From Halochromatium roseum (lineage in GTDB: Bacteria; Pseudomonadota; Gammaproteobacteria; Chromatiales; Chromatiaceae): a stretch of DNA of 64,000 bases. Position 1 is the stretch's first letter. Every line of letters starts with the position of its first letter. Positions 43,420-51,112 of this stretch are shown piece by piece. The notes under the pieces were generated by a model that searched no databases, was not told the origin of the DNA, and was given only the letters and a program-made list of their open reading frames with translations. The stretch spans positions 1 through 64,000 of the forward strand of contig NZ_NHSH01000044.1 in the NCBI RefSeq assembly GCF_016653315.1, in the 5' to 3' direction. The translations under genes and the position numbers were made by a program.

Positions 43420-44161
43420 GATGGGCACTCCCCGCATGATGATGGTGGTGGTCGTCGCCGTGATGATGATGAACCGGATTAATTGCTTTACGCACGCGGC
43501 GTTTTGCGTTATTCGTGATGCCCGGCTTAGGGACCGCCACACCGATGAGACAATCGCGTGTGACAATCTCCGCTAATTGCTCCTCGGTCCAGCCATCCGT
43601 CCCTTCGGGACGCGTCGGCATAACGATGTAACGTGTCTTCTGATTAGAATCCGCAACCCGAATCTCTACATCTGGATCGAGCTGCAGGCCGAACTCGGAA
43701 AGTACTTGGCGAGGCCAGCGCACTAGGCGGCGGCGATAATTCGGAGTACGGTACCATTCGGGTGACTGGCCCAAGATTGGCCGCGGGTAGCAGGAGCAGA
43801 GGGTACAGACAACGACGTGCTTAAGTTTTGGTGTATCAGCAAGAACGCGTAGATTACAGTAGTCGCTTGGGGTACCAAACTGCGTCGGCGGACTGGTCAC
43901 CCAATTCACACCAACTGCCTTGCTCGCTTCGACCCCGTCTTCAATGCACAACTCTTTGTACTCGGGATCGAGCCATGCCTTGGCAACTAAACGCGCGGCT
44001 GGCAATGGACCCAACGTATGTACATATTCTTTCCACACCCGATGATCTTCAGTCGAGAATAGACCTTTCTCGATGGCAAGCTCGCGAACTGCTATTTCGA
44101 GAATCTCGAAATCGCTAACCTCATCCACCATCGGCGCAGGCTTGTGATCATGTTCAGACAT
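43412..44161 (-). CDS. scnC: Thiocyanate hydrolase gamma subunit
   Basis: 249 residues. NHase alpha-like fold with the metal claw VVVCTLCSCYPRP (Cys119, Cys122, Cys124). Thr after the first Cys is the form of Co(III) enzymes. With the alpha and beta subunits it catalyses SCN- + 2 H2O to COS, NH3 and OH-. The core ends near residue 225 (RRVRKAINPV); the last 23 residues are a His/Asp-rich tail (HHHHGDDHHHHH and following) that is not part of the usual subunit, about 10 His in all, and could store or donate cobalt. The tail may also explain why P15K overlaps here. Confidence 0.92.
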   Translation of the reverse strand: MSEHDHKPAPMVDEVSDFEILEIAVRELAIEKGLFSTEDHRVWKEYVHTLGPLPAARLVAKAWLDPEYKELCIEDGVEASKAVGVNWVTSPPTQFGTPSDYCNLRVLADTPKLKHVVVCTLCSCYPRPILGQSPEWYRTPNYRRRLVRWPRQVLSEFGLQLDPDVEIRVADSNQKTRYIVMPTRPEGTDGWTEEQLAEIVTRDCLIGVAVPKPGITNNAKRRVRKAINPVHHHHGDDHHHHHAGSAHHG

Positions 44162-44197
44162 CTGTGATTTCCTCTAACAAGTAAAGTCCGCGCCTAA

Positions 44198-44566
44198 TCA
44201 GGCCGATTGGAGATAGGTCTCGGGGAACTCCGTCTCCAAAGAGTCGTTCGAATAGGCCTCGCTATACTCTGGCCACAGATCCCGTTGCTTGAACACGATG
44301 CTGTAGAACCACACTGGATTATCGGTGTTATCCCAAGCCTCATCTTCAGCGGGAGGACTTTCGTAGACTAGACGCACGACCGTACCGACCGCCCCCCTTG
44401 TATATGCCATGGTGCGAGAGTAGAAGATATCCGGCAGATCACGAATCTTCACTTGATCGCCCACCTTAAATTTTGCTGGCCCAGCTTTGCCTGCAAAGCA
44501 TTGAGGATCGCCAATGCCACTAGCGATCTTGGCATGGTGGGTTCTATCGTGCTGTGCTTTGCTCAT
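44198..44566 (-). CDS. scnA: Thiocyanate hydrolase alpha subunit
   Basis: 122 residues. Resembles the C-terminal half of nitrile hydratase beta: PAKFKVGDQVKIRDLPDIFYSRTMAYTRGAVGTVVRLVYESPPAED, NPVWFYSIVFKQRDLWPEY. The family's SH3-like barrel contacts the gamma subunit. It starts inside scnB (23 bp overlap) and is followed by scnC after 36 bp; the order scnB-scnA-scnC is the one known from Thiobacillus thioparus. Confidence 0.9.
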   Translation of the reverse strand: MSKAQHDRTHHAKIASGIGDPQCFAGKAGPAKFKVGDQVKIRDLPDIFYSRTMAYTRGAVGTVVRLVYESPPAEDEAWDNTDNPVWFYSIVFKQRDLWPEYSEAYSNDSLETEFPETYLQSA

Positions 44567-44990
44567 TACGGCTTTTCACCTCATCTATCTTGTTAACCAA
44601 CTCAGTGAGCGTGACGTATTGTTTATCGACCAGAATCCGCGCGGCCGTAATCAGCCAGCGCCCGTAATACGGCAGGCCTAGGTAGGCCGTTTGCCCAACA
44701 TCAACGTTTTGGCGCCGCCGGCGTTCCTCGGCATTCCACACGCCGCGCCAGGCCAGACACTCGCAAGTCGCAAATGTGTTAAGCTCCCAGACCTCTTCCT
44801 CTTTTTCCTCGTATTCGATGGGAACATCGTATTCTCCGCCAACATCGTGCACTGGCCTGGTATAGGCGCGATAGAGTTCATGGTTGATCTCGTCAGGTGC
44901 AGGTGCATGCGTCTGTTTGTGCAGCGCAGGCTGAAGATGGCCGACGCGTTGAAGATGCCTTAGCACCTCATCTCTAGTAGACGATGACAT
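44544..44990 (-). CDS. scnB: Thiocyanate hydrolase beta subunit
   Basis: 148 residues, corresponding to the N-terminal half of nitrile hydratase beta: VHDVGGEYDVPIEYEEKEEEVWELNTFATCECLAWRGVWNAEERRR, LGLPYYGRWLITAARILVDKQYVTLTELVNKIDE. First structural subunit gene; a GGAGACTC ribosome site precedes ATG 44990. The promoter is expected in the 582-bp upstream gap. The subunits are about 10 points below the local core block in GC by eye, like the rest of the island. Confidence 0.9.
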   Translation of the reverse strand: MSSSTRDEVLRHLQRVGHLQPALHKQTHAPAPDEINHELYRAYTRPVHDVGGEYDVPIEYEEKEEEVWELNTFATCECLAWRGVWNAEERRRRQNVDVGQTAYLGLPYYGRWLITAARILVDKQYVTLTELVNKIDEVKSRNEQSTAR

Positions 44991-45572
44991 TGCATTGAGT
45001 CTCCTCTGGTTGATTACGAAAATGGCTATATCCGTAACGGACTAGATCTAAGCCACGAACCGCAGACCACGGGGCTTCACGTTGGTTACTCGACGGGGCG
45101 AAGGTAATACCCTCGCTCTGAATAACATCGCTGGTGTAGCGCTTAACACCCTAGGCGGATCTAACTATGAGACATCAGCGTAATAATTCCAAAGACGAAA
45201 ATCCGATAGCCTCCAGAGGCTTTAACTATGCATTCTAGTCAACATTTGGTGGTCAATGCAGATTCCAGCAGCGAACGGAGCTGCGGTTCACAGGCAATAG
45301 CGCGGACATGCTGGCCGCCGCATCTTTATTAGAGAAGTAGAGTATTATTAAAAGCAGAAATAGTCAGCGTGTTCAGCCGACGCTGATCAGCCGACGCTTT
45401 TTACACGATTCAGTTAAACTGGCACGCGAAGGATTCTTGCCTGGAAAACCACAGCCAAGGCTATTCAGCAAATAAGGCTCAAGACGCGGATTAATACTAG
45501 GCAATAGACGGCGGGACGAAATTAAATGGTAGGCCTAGCTGTAGGTGGCGATAGCTTGGCTAATTCGCTACA
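44991..45572. promoter_or_regulatory. 582-bp regulatory gap between cynS and scnB
   Basis: No coding frame is convincing on either strand. On the minus strand a possible promoter for scnB reads -35 TTGACC (45251-45256), 18 bases, -10 TGCATA (45227-45232). An inverted repeat AGCCTC-CA-GAGGCT lies just after it (45208-45221). A 12-bp direct repeat TCAGCCGACGCT occurs at 45373-45384 and 45387-45398, with an overlapping hairpin TCAGCG/CGCTGA (45364-45386); this could be an activator site or the terminator of cynS. I looked for a cobalamin or other cobalt riboswitch and found none. Confidence 0.35.
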
Positions 45573-46013
45573 CTACCAAGATTTGTAGGGTAGAAACTTA
45601 CCGCTGATGGTGACATGAACACGATCGCCCTGCGGGTCTTTCTCACGGTCGACCTTTATCTTAAAATCAATAGCACTCATGATTCCGTCGCCAAACTCCT
45701 CATTAATCATCTCTTTAATTGTCTCGCCATAGACATTAATCATCTCGTACCAGCGATAAATCAACGGATCGGTAGGAATAACCTTATCCCAAGACTTGTT
45801 TGGAAAAGCTTGCAGCGCGTCTGCCACCTCACTAGTGAGGCCGAGAATTTGCGCAACTGCTGTTGCACTTGTCTCCTGCAAATGGTTCATGCCAAGACAG
45901 GCAGAACAGGTAAACTCTGGAGACAAGCCTGCAGCCTCTGCAATCGCGCTCCAAGCCAAGCCCCTTTGATGCTTGGCTTCGAGAATGGCTTCCTTCATCT
46001 CTGCTTTATTCAT
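45573..46013 (-). CDS. cynS: Cyanate hydratase (cyanase)
   Basis: 146 residues. Cyanase turns cyanate and bicarbonate into ammonia and CO2. N-terminal HTH-like part (LAWSAIAEAAGLSPEFTCSACLGMNHLQ) and the C-terminal active-site domain PLIYRWYEMINVYGETIKEMINEEFGDGIMSAIDFKIKV with the catalytic Arg, Glu and Ser, ending in GKFLPYKSW. Cyanate is the other nitrogen product formed in thiocyanate metabolism or can be taken up by the ABC importer, so it completes use of both anions. It follows the cbiM-like gene by 94 bp. Confidence 0.93.
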   Translation of the reverse strand: MNKAEMKEAILEAKHQRGLAWSAIAEAAGLSPEFTCSACLGMNHLQETSATAVAQILGLTSEVADALQAFPNKSWDKVIPTDPLIYRWYEMINVYGETIKEMINEEFGDGIMSAIDFKIKVDREKDPQGDRVHVTISGKFLPYKSW

Positions 46014-46107
46014 GTCTCAGCTTCTTTATCCTAGATTCGTTAATGCATAAAGCTGCCGACCCACACCTCTTGGCGCAGAATGCCGGCAGCTGCCAGACGT
46101 CCCGAGT

Positions 46108-46800
46108 TTAGGCCGAGGCTAAGTGCAGGCGAGTATTGAACACCTTGCCCCTTACTGCATGCCCTTCGGAGTCGGTTGTCGCCTTGACACCGGCCAGGAT
46201 CGCGAGATCCAAAGCTGGCTCAATGATGATGACTGCTAGGTATGCCGTCGCAAAGGTGGCAATCTGAACAAGGCTCTCAGCCCCGAAGCCTTGGCCGTAC
46301 ACCACCCAAAACCCCACCCAGGAGACTACTGCACCTTGAAAGGCTGCGGATATCTTGAAAGCCTGCGCGTAGCTCACATCCTTGTAGGCAGTGTCAGCTG
46401 GAATAACCCTACGTGCGATAGCGCCGGCCAAGAACAGTGGCACCAGCAATGTAGTAACATTCATGCCATACTGCGGCAGGTCCGTTGGGGCGAAAAACAA
46501 GCCCTGAGCGAGCAAACCAGCGGCGAGACCGATGGCTGCAGCTCCGGCACCGAACATTAGAAAAAGGGTTGCGCCAAGAATCAGGTGTACCTCAGACACC
46601 CCGACTGGGGCGTGCGGCAAAACCTGAAACATTCCCAAGACCAATGCCGTAGTAATTGAGCTGCGAATGACGAGCGCAGTCATTCCGACTTCTTTAATCG
46701 TGTCTAGCGAAAGCTTGGCGGCATAGCCAATAGCTCCCGCTGCGGTTAGGTAACTGAGCGCGGTTTTTGCGCCTTCTACAACGCCCGGTTCAATATGCAT
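46108..46800 (-). CDS. CbiM-like cobalt ECF-type permease component
   Basis: 230 residues with six or seven membrane helices. It begins M-H-I-E-P-G, and the N-terminal Met-His-Ile is the metal-ligand signature of CbiM/NikM (the free N terminus folds into the metal site). VLPHAPVGVSEVHLILGATLFLMFG matches the family's second metal-binding helix (GTSGHLLG-like), with the conserved His. No CbiN, CbiQ or CbiO partner is encoded here, so it acts alone or borrows an ATPase module. In context it supplies Co for thiocyanate hydrolase. First gene on the minus strand after the divergent regulator. Confidence 0.72.
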   Translation of the reverse strand: MHIEPGVVEGAKTALSYLTAAGAIGYAAKLSLDTIKEVGMTALVIRSSITTALVLGMFQVLPHAPVGVSEVHLILGATLFLMFGAGAAAIGLAAGLLAQGLFFAPTDLPQYGMNVTTLLVPLFLAGAIARRVIPADTAYKDVSYAQAFKISAAFQGAVVSWVGFWVVYGQGFGAESLVQIATFATAYLAVIIIEPALDLAILAGVKATTDSEGHAVRGKVFNTRLHLASA

Positions 46801-47001
46801 GTCATCGCCCTGAGTTAAGAATATTAGAAATTACCTGGCAACCAACTGCCCATGGGTCCCAGCTAACGGTGCGGGGCCTAATGAAACGGCTTGCCGCTTG
46901 ATAGAGTAGGCGCGTCCCATATGCCACCGCTGAATCGATTCTCTGTCAGGCGCGCCTATTATTCCAAGAACAAATTCCGATTGAGACTATAGGCTAACGT
47001 T
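46801..47001. promoter_or_regulatory. Divergent promoter region cbiM-like / LysR regulator
   Basis: The 201 bp between the start codons of the cbiM-like gene and the LysR-type regulator. This is the classical location of a LysR operator controlling both directions. AT-rich at both ends (for example around 46815-46835 and 46950-46990). I could not single out a T-N11-A motif with confidence among several candidates. Confidence 0.45.
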
Positions 47002-47934
47002 ATGGAAAGAAATCCTGTCTTTCCCAGATCGATTCAGTACTTGATGGCGGTTGCCGAACATCAGAGCTTCACCCGGGCAGCGGAAGCGTTGTACGTCTCG
47101 CAGCCGACCCTCTCCCAGCAGATTAGGCAGTTGGAGGATTTGCTGGACACTCAGCTGCTCGATCGCTCCGGCCGCGTGGTACGGCTCACGGCTGCCGGCG
47201 AGGTGTATCTACAGTATGCGTACCGAGCACTTAGGGAGCTGGAAGCAGGAACTCGGGCCATTTACGACTTGCAGGATCTCAGTCGCGGCTCTCTTCGGCT
47301 TGGCATGATGCCCGTTACCGATTACCTCACAACGCCGCTGCTGCATGAGTTCATCGCCCGCTACCCGGGCATCAACGTGAGCACCACGGAAATGTCTCAG
47401 GATGACATCGCTGCCGCGCTGACGGAGGATCGCATCGATGTGGGCGTTTCCTACAACTGTGTGCTTGCCAACGACAAGCACCCCGACGACATCGACACCC
47501 AAACCCTGTGCGTCGAGAGGCTCAGCCTCGCCGTCGGCTGCGACCACGACTTGGCCCAAGAAATCGGACCCTTGAACAGCATCGAAGTGCTGGAGCGAGA
47601 GCCGATGGTGATGCTCAATAACAACTATGCATTGCGTCGTCACATCGATAGTTTCTGCTTCGAAAACAGCATCAAACTCACGATCGCAATGGAAGCAACC
47701 TCCGTTAGCCTGATTACCGAAGTTGTCCGCCTTGGGCGTCTCGCCACCATCCTGCCCGATGTCATCTGCTCCGCTCAGCCTAGGCTGCACCAGATACCCA
47801 TGACGCCTGAACTGCCGCGACATGGTATTAGCCTGTTCTTCCGCAAAAGCGCCTACAAAAGTCCCGCATGCGTGGCATTTGGGGAGCTGGCATCAGAGCT
47901 GACATCGACCCGCTGCAGAATTAAGCAGGGTTAA
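47002..47934 (+). CDS. LysR-type regulator, CynR-like
   Basis: 310 residues. N-terminal winged HTH: SIQYLMAVAEHQSFTRAAEALYVSQPTLSQQIRQLEDLLDTQLLDRSGRVVRLTAAG, typical of the CynR/CbbR subgroup, followed by the substrate-binding domain (SLRLGMMPVTDYLTTPLLHEFIARYPGINV, PMVMLNNNYALRRHIDSF, GRLATILPD). Divergent from the thiocyanate/cyanate genes, so it probably activates them in response to cyanate or a related anion, as CynR does for cynTSX in E. coli. GC and codon use lie between the island and the chromosome. Confidence 0.85.
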   Translation: MERNPVFPRSIQYLMAVAEHQSFTRAAEALYVSQPTLSQQIRQLEDLLDTQLLDRSGRVVRLTAAGEVYLQYAYRALRELEAGTRAIYDLQDLSRGSLRLGMMPVTDYLTTPLLHEFIARYPGINVSTTEMSQDDIAAALTEDRIDVGVSYNCVLANDKHPDDIDTQTLCVERLSLAVGCDHDLAQEIGPLNSIEVLEREPMVMLNNNYALRRHIDSFCFENSIKLTIAMEATSVSLITEVVRLGRLATILPDVICSAQPRLHQIPMTPELPRHGISLFFRKSAYKSPACVAFGELASELTSTRCRIKQG

Positions 47935-47981
47935 TAGCTTAAACCCGCACTCACTTCATCTTTAGCGCGTCCAGTCCAGCA

Positions 47982-48086
47982 TATTGTCCAGTTAACAATT
48001 ATCCGGACAGCCTCATTTTTGCAACCAGCTGATTTGGTTATGATATTAAGAATTTGCTAATCCGCATGGTAAATGGCGGGACAATA
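47982..48086. mobile_element. MITE copy 2 (inverted)
   Basis: Exact reverse complement of 23232-23336 (105 of 105 bases by direct reading), bounded by TA. It lies between the LysR gene and glcF, interrupting no gene. Together the copies mark the ends of a 24.9-kb interval that holds the interrupted defence genes and the thiocyanate island. Ends TTGTCC/GGACAA. Confidence 0.85.
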
Positions 48087-48305
48087 TATAGCGACTGAAA
48101 GGAGATCGTAGCTATAGGAGCAGGCTATCAACCAAATTGAAATTTGATCTTGGACAAGGCGCGCTCCCGAAGATAAATAAACGGGCATATCCAATCGGTT
48201 TGCCAAGTCGCAGGTGTTTTGCGCCTTGAGGCGTCGTCACCACGGCCTGCGACGCCTTCAAATTCGACAGGCAGCATCCATGGAAATTAGGCCTGGGTAC
48301 TTGAA
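48087..48305. other. Leader of the glcF-like gene
   Basis: 219 bases with no convincing gene. The short frames on the minus strand have neither a ribosome site nor a recognisable product. It contains two copies of a CCTTGAGGCGTCGTCA / CCTGCGACGCCTTCAA pattern around 48218-48260 that may form an imperfect hairpin. Confidence 0.35.
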
Positions 48306-49604
48306 ATGCAGATAGAACTTGCGGAAAAGTATCGAGACACGGCCATAGCACGCGAGGGGCAAGAGGTGATCTCGCCTTGCGTGCAGTGTGGCCAATGTAC
48401 CTTCGTCTGCCCTACCTTTCGTCTGCTGGACGACGAGTGGGACGGACCGCGTGGACGCATCTATCTGATCCAGCATCTACTCGAGGCAAAAACGCCCAGC
48501 GCCGATTCGCTGCCGCCCGCCTATACCCTGGCTCCTCTGGAGGGCAACACACTCGCCGCCAACGTTCAATTCCACCTCGACCGCTGCCTCACTTGTCGGT
48601 CCTGCGAAGCCGCCTGCCCTGAAGGGGTACGCTTCGGGCGCTTGCTGGACATCGGCCGTGAACTTGTCGAACAGGAGTTGCCGCGCCCGTTCAAGGAGCG
48701 CGTGTGGCGCCGAGCCTTGCGGGCGACGCTCCCGCACCGTTCACGATTCACAGCATTACTGCGCGCAACCCAATCCCTACGTCGGTTGCTGCCGGCTAGG
48801 CAGCGCGACAGGATTCCGACAAGACGTGTCGCTGGCCACTGGCCAACCGAAAGCCAGGCTAGAACGATGGTCGTCTGGGAGGGCTGCGTCCAACCCGCCT
48901 TGGCCCCGGAAATTAATGCCGCGGCCGCACAGGTTCTAAACCGTTTCGGTATCCGTCTGATCCCGGCTCCTGACGGCTGCTGCGGAGCCCTCAGCCAACA
49001 CATGAGCGCGATGGACGATGCGCGCTCACACATGCGACACAATATCGACGCACTTTGGCCATTGTTTGAAGCGGGGGCCGAAACCCTGGTCCTGACCGCT
49101 AGCGGCTGCGGCGCACATTTCCGCGACTACGGGCACCTTCTGCGCGATGATCCGCAGTACAGCGATAAAGCCCAGCGTATCTCCGAGCTGACCCGAGACA
49201 TCGCCGAGGTGGTCTCCGATGAGTGGCAGCAGGAAGAGGGGCCAGCACCGTCGTCCCGCACCCAAGGACAGCGTATTGCCTACCAGTCCTCCTGCAGCCT
49301 GCAGCACGCACAGCGGCTCAATGGCGTGGTGGAAGCACTGCTTAAGCGTGCTGGATATAAGCTGGTACGCGTCAGCTACCCCTTCATGTGCTGTGGCTCG
49401 GCCGGGGCCTATTCCATCCTGCAGCGTGAGCTCTCAGAATCGCTGCGCAAGCACAAGTTGAACACCATCATGGCTTGCCGCCCCCAGGGCATCGCGACCT
49501 CTAATATCGGCTGCTTGACACATCTCGCCGAAGCCTCACCAGTTCCGGTCAAACACTGGATAGAATTGCTCGCGGACAGCTTTCTCCCCGCACAGCTGTC
49601 GTGA
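48306..49604 (+). CDS. glcF: Glycolate oxidase iron-sulfur subunit-like protein
   Basis: 432 residues. Two 4Fe-4S clusters in the N-terminal ferredoxin domain (CVQCGQCTFVCP and CLTCRSCEAACPEGVRFG) and two CCG domains (GCVQPALAPEIN ... PAPDGCCGALSQHMS; SSCSLQHAQRLNG ... SYPFMCCGSAGAYSIL), the architecture of GlcF/HdrD-type electron carriers. GlcF passes electrons from the GlcD/GlcE flavoproteins to quinone. No glcD or glcE is beside it, so either they are elsewhere or it partners with another FAD oxidase. ATG 48306 has only a weak ribosome site. Confidence 0.85.
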   Translation: MQIELAEKYRDTAIAREGQEVISPCVQCGQCTFVCPTFRLLDDEWDGPRGRIYLIQHLLEAKTPSADSLPPAYTLAPLEGNTLAANVQFHLDRCLTCRSCEAACPEGVRFGRLLDIGRELVEQELPRPFKERVWRRALRATLPHRSRFTALLRATQSLRRLLPARQRDRIPTRRVAGHWPTESQARTMVVWEGCVQPALAPEINAAAAQVLNRFGIRLIPAPDGCCGALSQHMSAMDDARSHMRHNIDALWPLFEAGAETLVLTASGCGAHFRDYGHLLRDDPQYSDKAQRISELTRDIAEVVSDEWQQEEGPAPSSRTQGQRIAYQSSCSLQHAQRLNGVVEALLKRAGYKLVRVSYPFMCCGSAGAYSILQRELSESLRKHKLNTIMACRPQGIATSNIGCLTHLAEASPVPVKHWIELLADSFLPAQLS

Positions 49605-49695
49605 CCTAGCTGCGATCCAGACCTCCCCCGCACAGCGCAATCACTTCGGGCGCTGGCGATGGGGGCCTTGTCGAGTCCACCTCGAGACTCAGTGA

Positions 49696-50580
49696 TCAAA
49701 GTAATTCGCCGCGCAGAACCGGAATAACCCGTCCACCCACGCTGACGTCAAGCGCATCCCCCTCCCCGCGGGCCCGCACTAAGACGAGTGACGGACGGTA
49801 GACCTCGTGACCTTGTTCAATGCGCAGCGAGAGATGACTGCCCCCAAACACATCATGCGCCAGCAGATAGGCGCCTAGGAAAGAGGCGCCGTTGCCCGTA
49901 GCCGGATCTTCCCGCACGCCATGGGCCTCGAAGAAAAAGCGCGCAGACAGGTCGTTATCCTGCTGATGTGTCTGGTGGCAATAGAGGTAGACCAGCGGCG
50001 GGAAACCCTGGGCGGCCAGCGGCGCATAGGCGGCGAGGTCCAGCCGGCAACGCTGGAGGGCATCCAGATCACGCAACGGCACGATCATCGCCGATATCCC
50101 CGCGCTGATCTGCTGGATGGGGCTGCTGTCGGCGATGTCGGCCGGGGCAAGGCCTAGCGCAGCGGCCATGGGCTCGCGCGGACAGACCCTACCAAGCGCT
50201 GCCGGCGGCGCCCGGAACCAAGCCACTTCACCGAGCTCTGCGCTACTCTCAAAGGCGACATTAACCTGCCCCACTCCCAGATTAAGCAACCAGGGTCCGG
50301 CGACATGCTGGCCAACGCATTGGCGGAGCACCCAGGCAGTGCCTAGAATGGGATGCCCGGCGAAAGCCAGTTCGCGAGCCGGAGTAAAGATGCGGACCGG
50401 ATAACCCCCATCCTCCGCGAGCACGGGCGACACGAAGGTGGTTTCAGAGAAATTCATCTCTGCCGCGACCTGCTGCATCGTTTCAGCAGAAAGGTTGTCG
50501 TCGCCGACAACCACCGCCAGCTGGTTGCCTGTGTAAGGACGCTCGGCGAAGACATCGACGATATACAAAGGGTATGTCAT
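49696..50580 (-). CDS. PhzF family isomerase/epimerase-like protein
   Basis: 294 residues from ATG 50580. PLYIVDVFAERPYTGNQLAVVVGD, MNFSETTFVSP with the catalytic Glu, FTPARELAFAGHPILGTAWVL, and DPATGNGASFLGAYL are hallmarks of the PhzF superfamily, with its diaminopimelate-epimerase-like fold. Substrate unknown. No phenazine genes are near. The downstream neighbour on the other strand is glcF, convergent. Confidence 0.88.
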   Translation of the reverse strand: MTYPLYIVDVFAERPYTGNQLAVVVGDDNLSAETMQQVAAEMNFSETTFVSPVLAEDGGYPVRIFTPARELAFAGHPILGTAWVLRQCVGQHVAGPWLLNLGVGQVNVAFESSAELGEVAWFRAPPAALGRVCPREPMAAALGLAPADIADSSPIQQISAGISAMIVPLRDLDALQRCRLDLAAYAPLAAQGFPPLVYLYCHQTHQQDNDLSARFFFEAHGVREDPATGNGASFLGAYLLAHDVFGGSHLSLRIEQGHEVYRPSLVLVRARGEGDALDVSVGGRVIPVLRGELL

Positions 50581-51112
50581 GGTTACGCATGTCTTTTTGG
50601 CTAAAAAAGAGGGCATCCATTTGATTTCGCCAGCCACGTTTCTGGCCCGCGAACAACGCCTGTAGCCCATTTTTGGTCCCGCGGCCGAGCGGAAACGGTT
50701 TCAAAACGAGGGCGAACACCCTTGAAGCGACTTCCAACAGATCCCTACGGCCGAAGTCCAGCGCATCGACCACAGTGCCCAGCTCTTTCCTGCCTCACGC
50801 GGGAGCATCGGCTACGGTTCCGACCAAACACTGGTCATCGGTCACCCCCTCAGCTCGACTCCGCGAGTATCTTGCAGCAGCTAGCCAGCTTGCCTTATGT
50901 CGAGCGCATCGTCGAGAGCCACTTTGAGTGATGGCGCGCTTGCAGACACTGCTCAAGCTGGCTTCGTCCTAACGCTCATAAGGCGCTGCCCCTGGAAAAT
51001 GAATCGCGTGGGATTTAGGTTAATGCGCACATACTGTCCACTCCGGCACATGAATCGCGCGAGATTCACGTTAACCGACATCGCACGTCGCCGCTCAAGA
51101 GACTGAACATAC
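50581..51112. other. Gene-poor region with direct repeats and a coding remnant
   Basis: 532 bases. A plus-strand frame ends at 50931 with ILQQLASLPYVERIVESHFE, which has the look of a true protein C terminus, but its upstream part shows no recognisable domain; it may be the tail of a decayed gene. From 50999 two copies of a 25-bp motif starting ATGAATCGCG follow (50999-51023, 51050-51074), 51 bp apart. Confidence 0.4.
50999..51074. repeat. Two copies of a 25-bp dispersed motif
   Basis: ATGAATCGCGTGGGATTTAG (continuing GTTAA) at 50999-51023 and ATGAATCGCGCGAGATTCAC (continuing GTTAA) at 51050-51074; a third, more diverged copy ATGAATCGCGTGAGATCCCG lies at 54822-54846. All are intergenic and on the same strand. 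They could be protein-binding sites or remains of a small dispersed repeat. Confidence 0.65.

Noticed and set aside
44991-45572. Cobalamin or other cobalt-sensing riboswitch upstream of scn
   Set aside because: I looked for conserved riboswitch boxes on the minus strand and did not find them.
48112-48351. 79-codon minus-strand ORF upstream of glcF
   Set aside because: No ribosome site, no recognisable protein and overlaps the glcF start.
50722-50931. Small gene in the 50.6-51.1 kb gap
   Set aside because: Only the last 20 residues look protein-like; kept as part of the gap description, not as a CDS.
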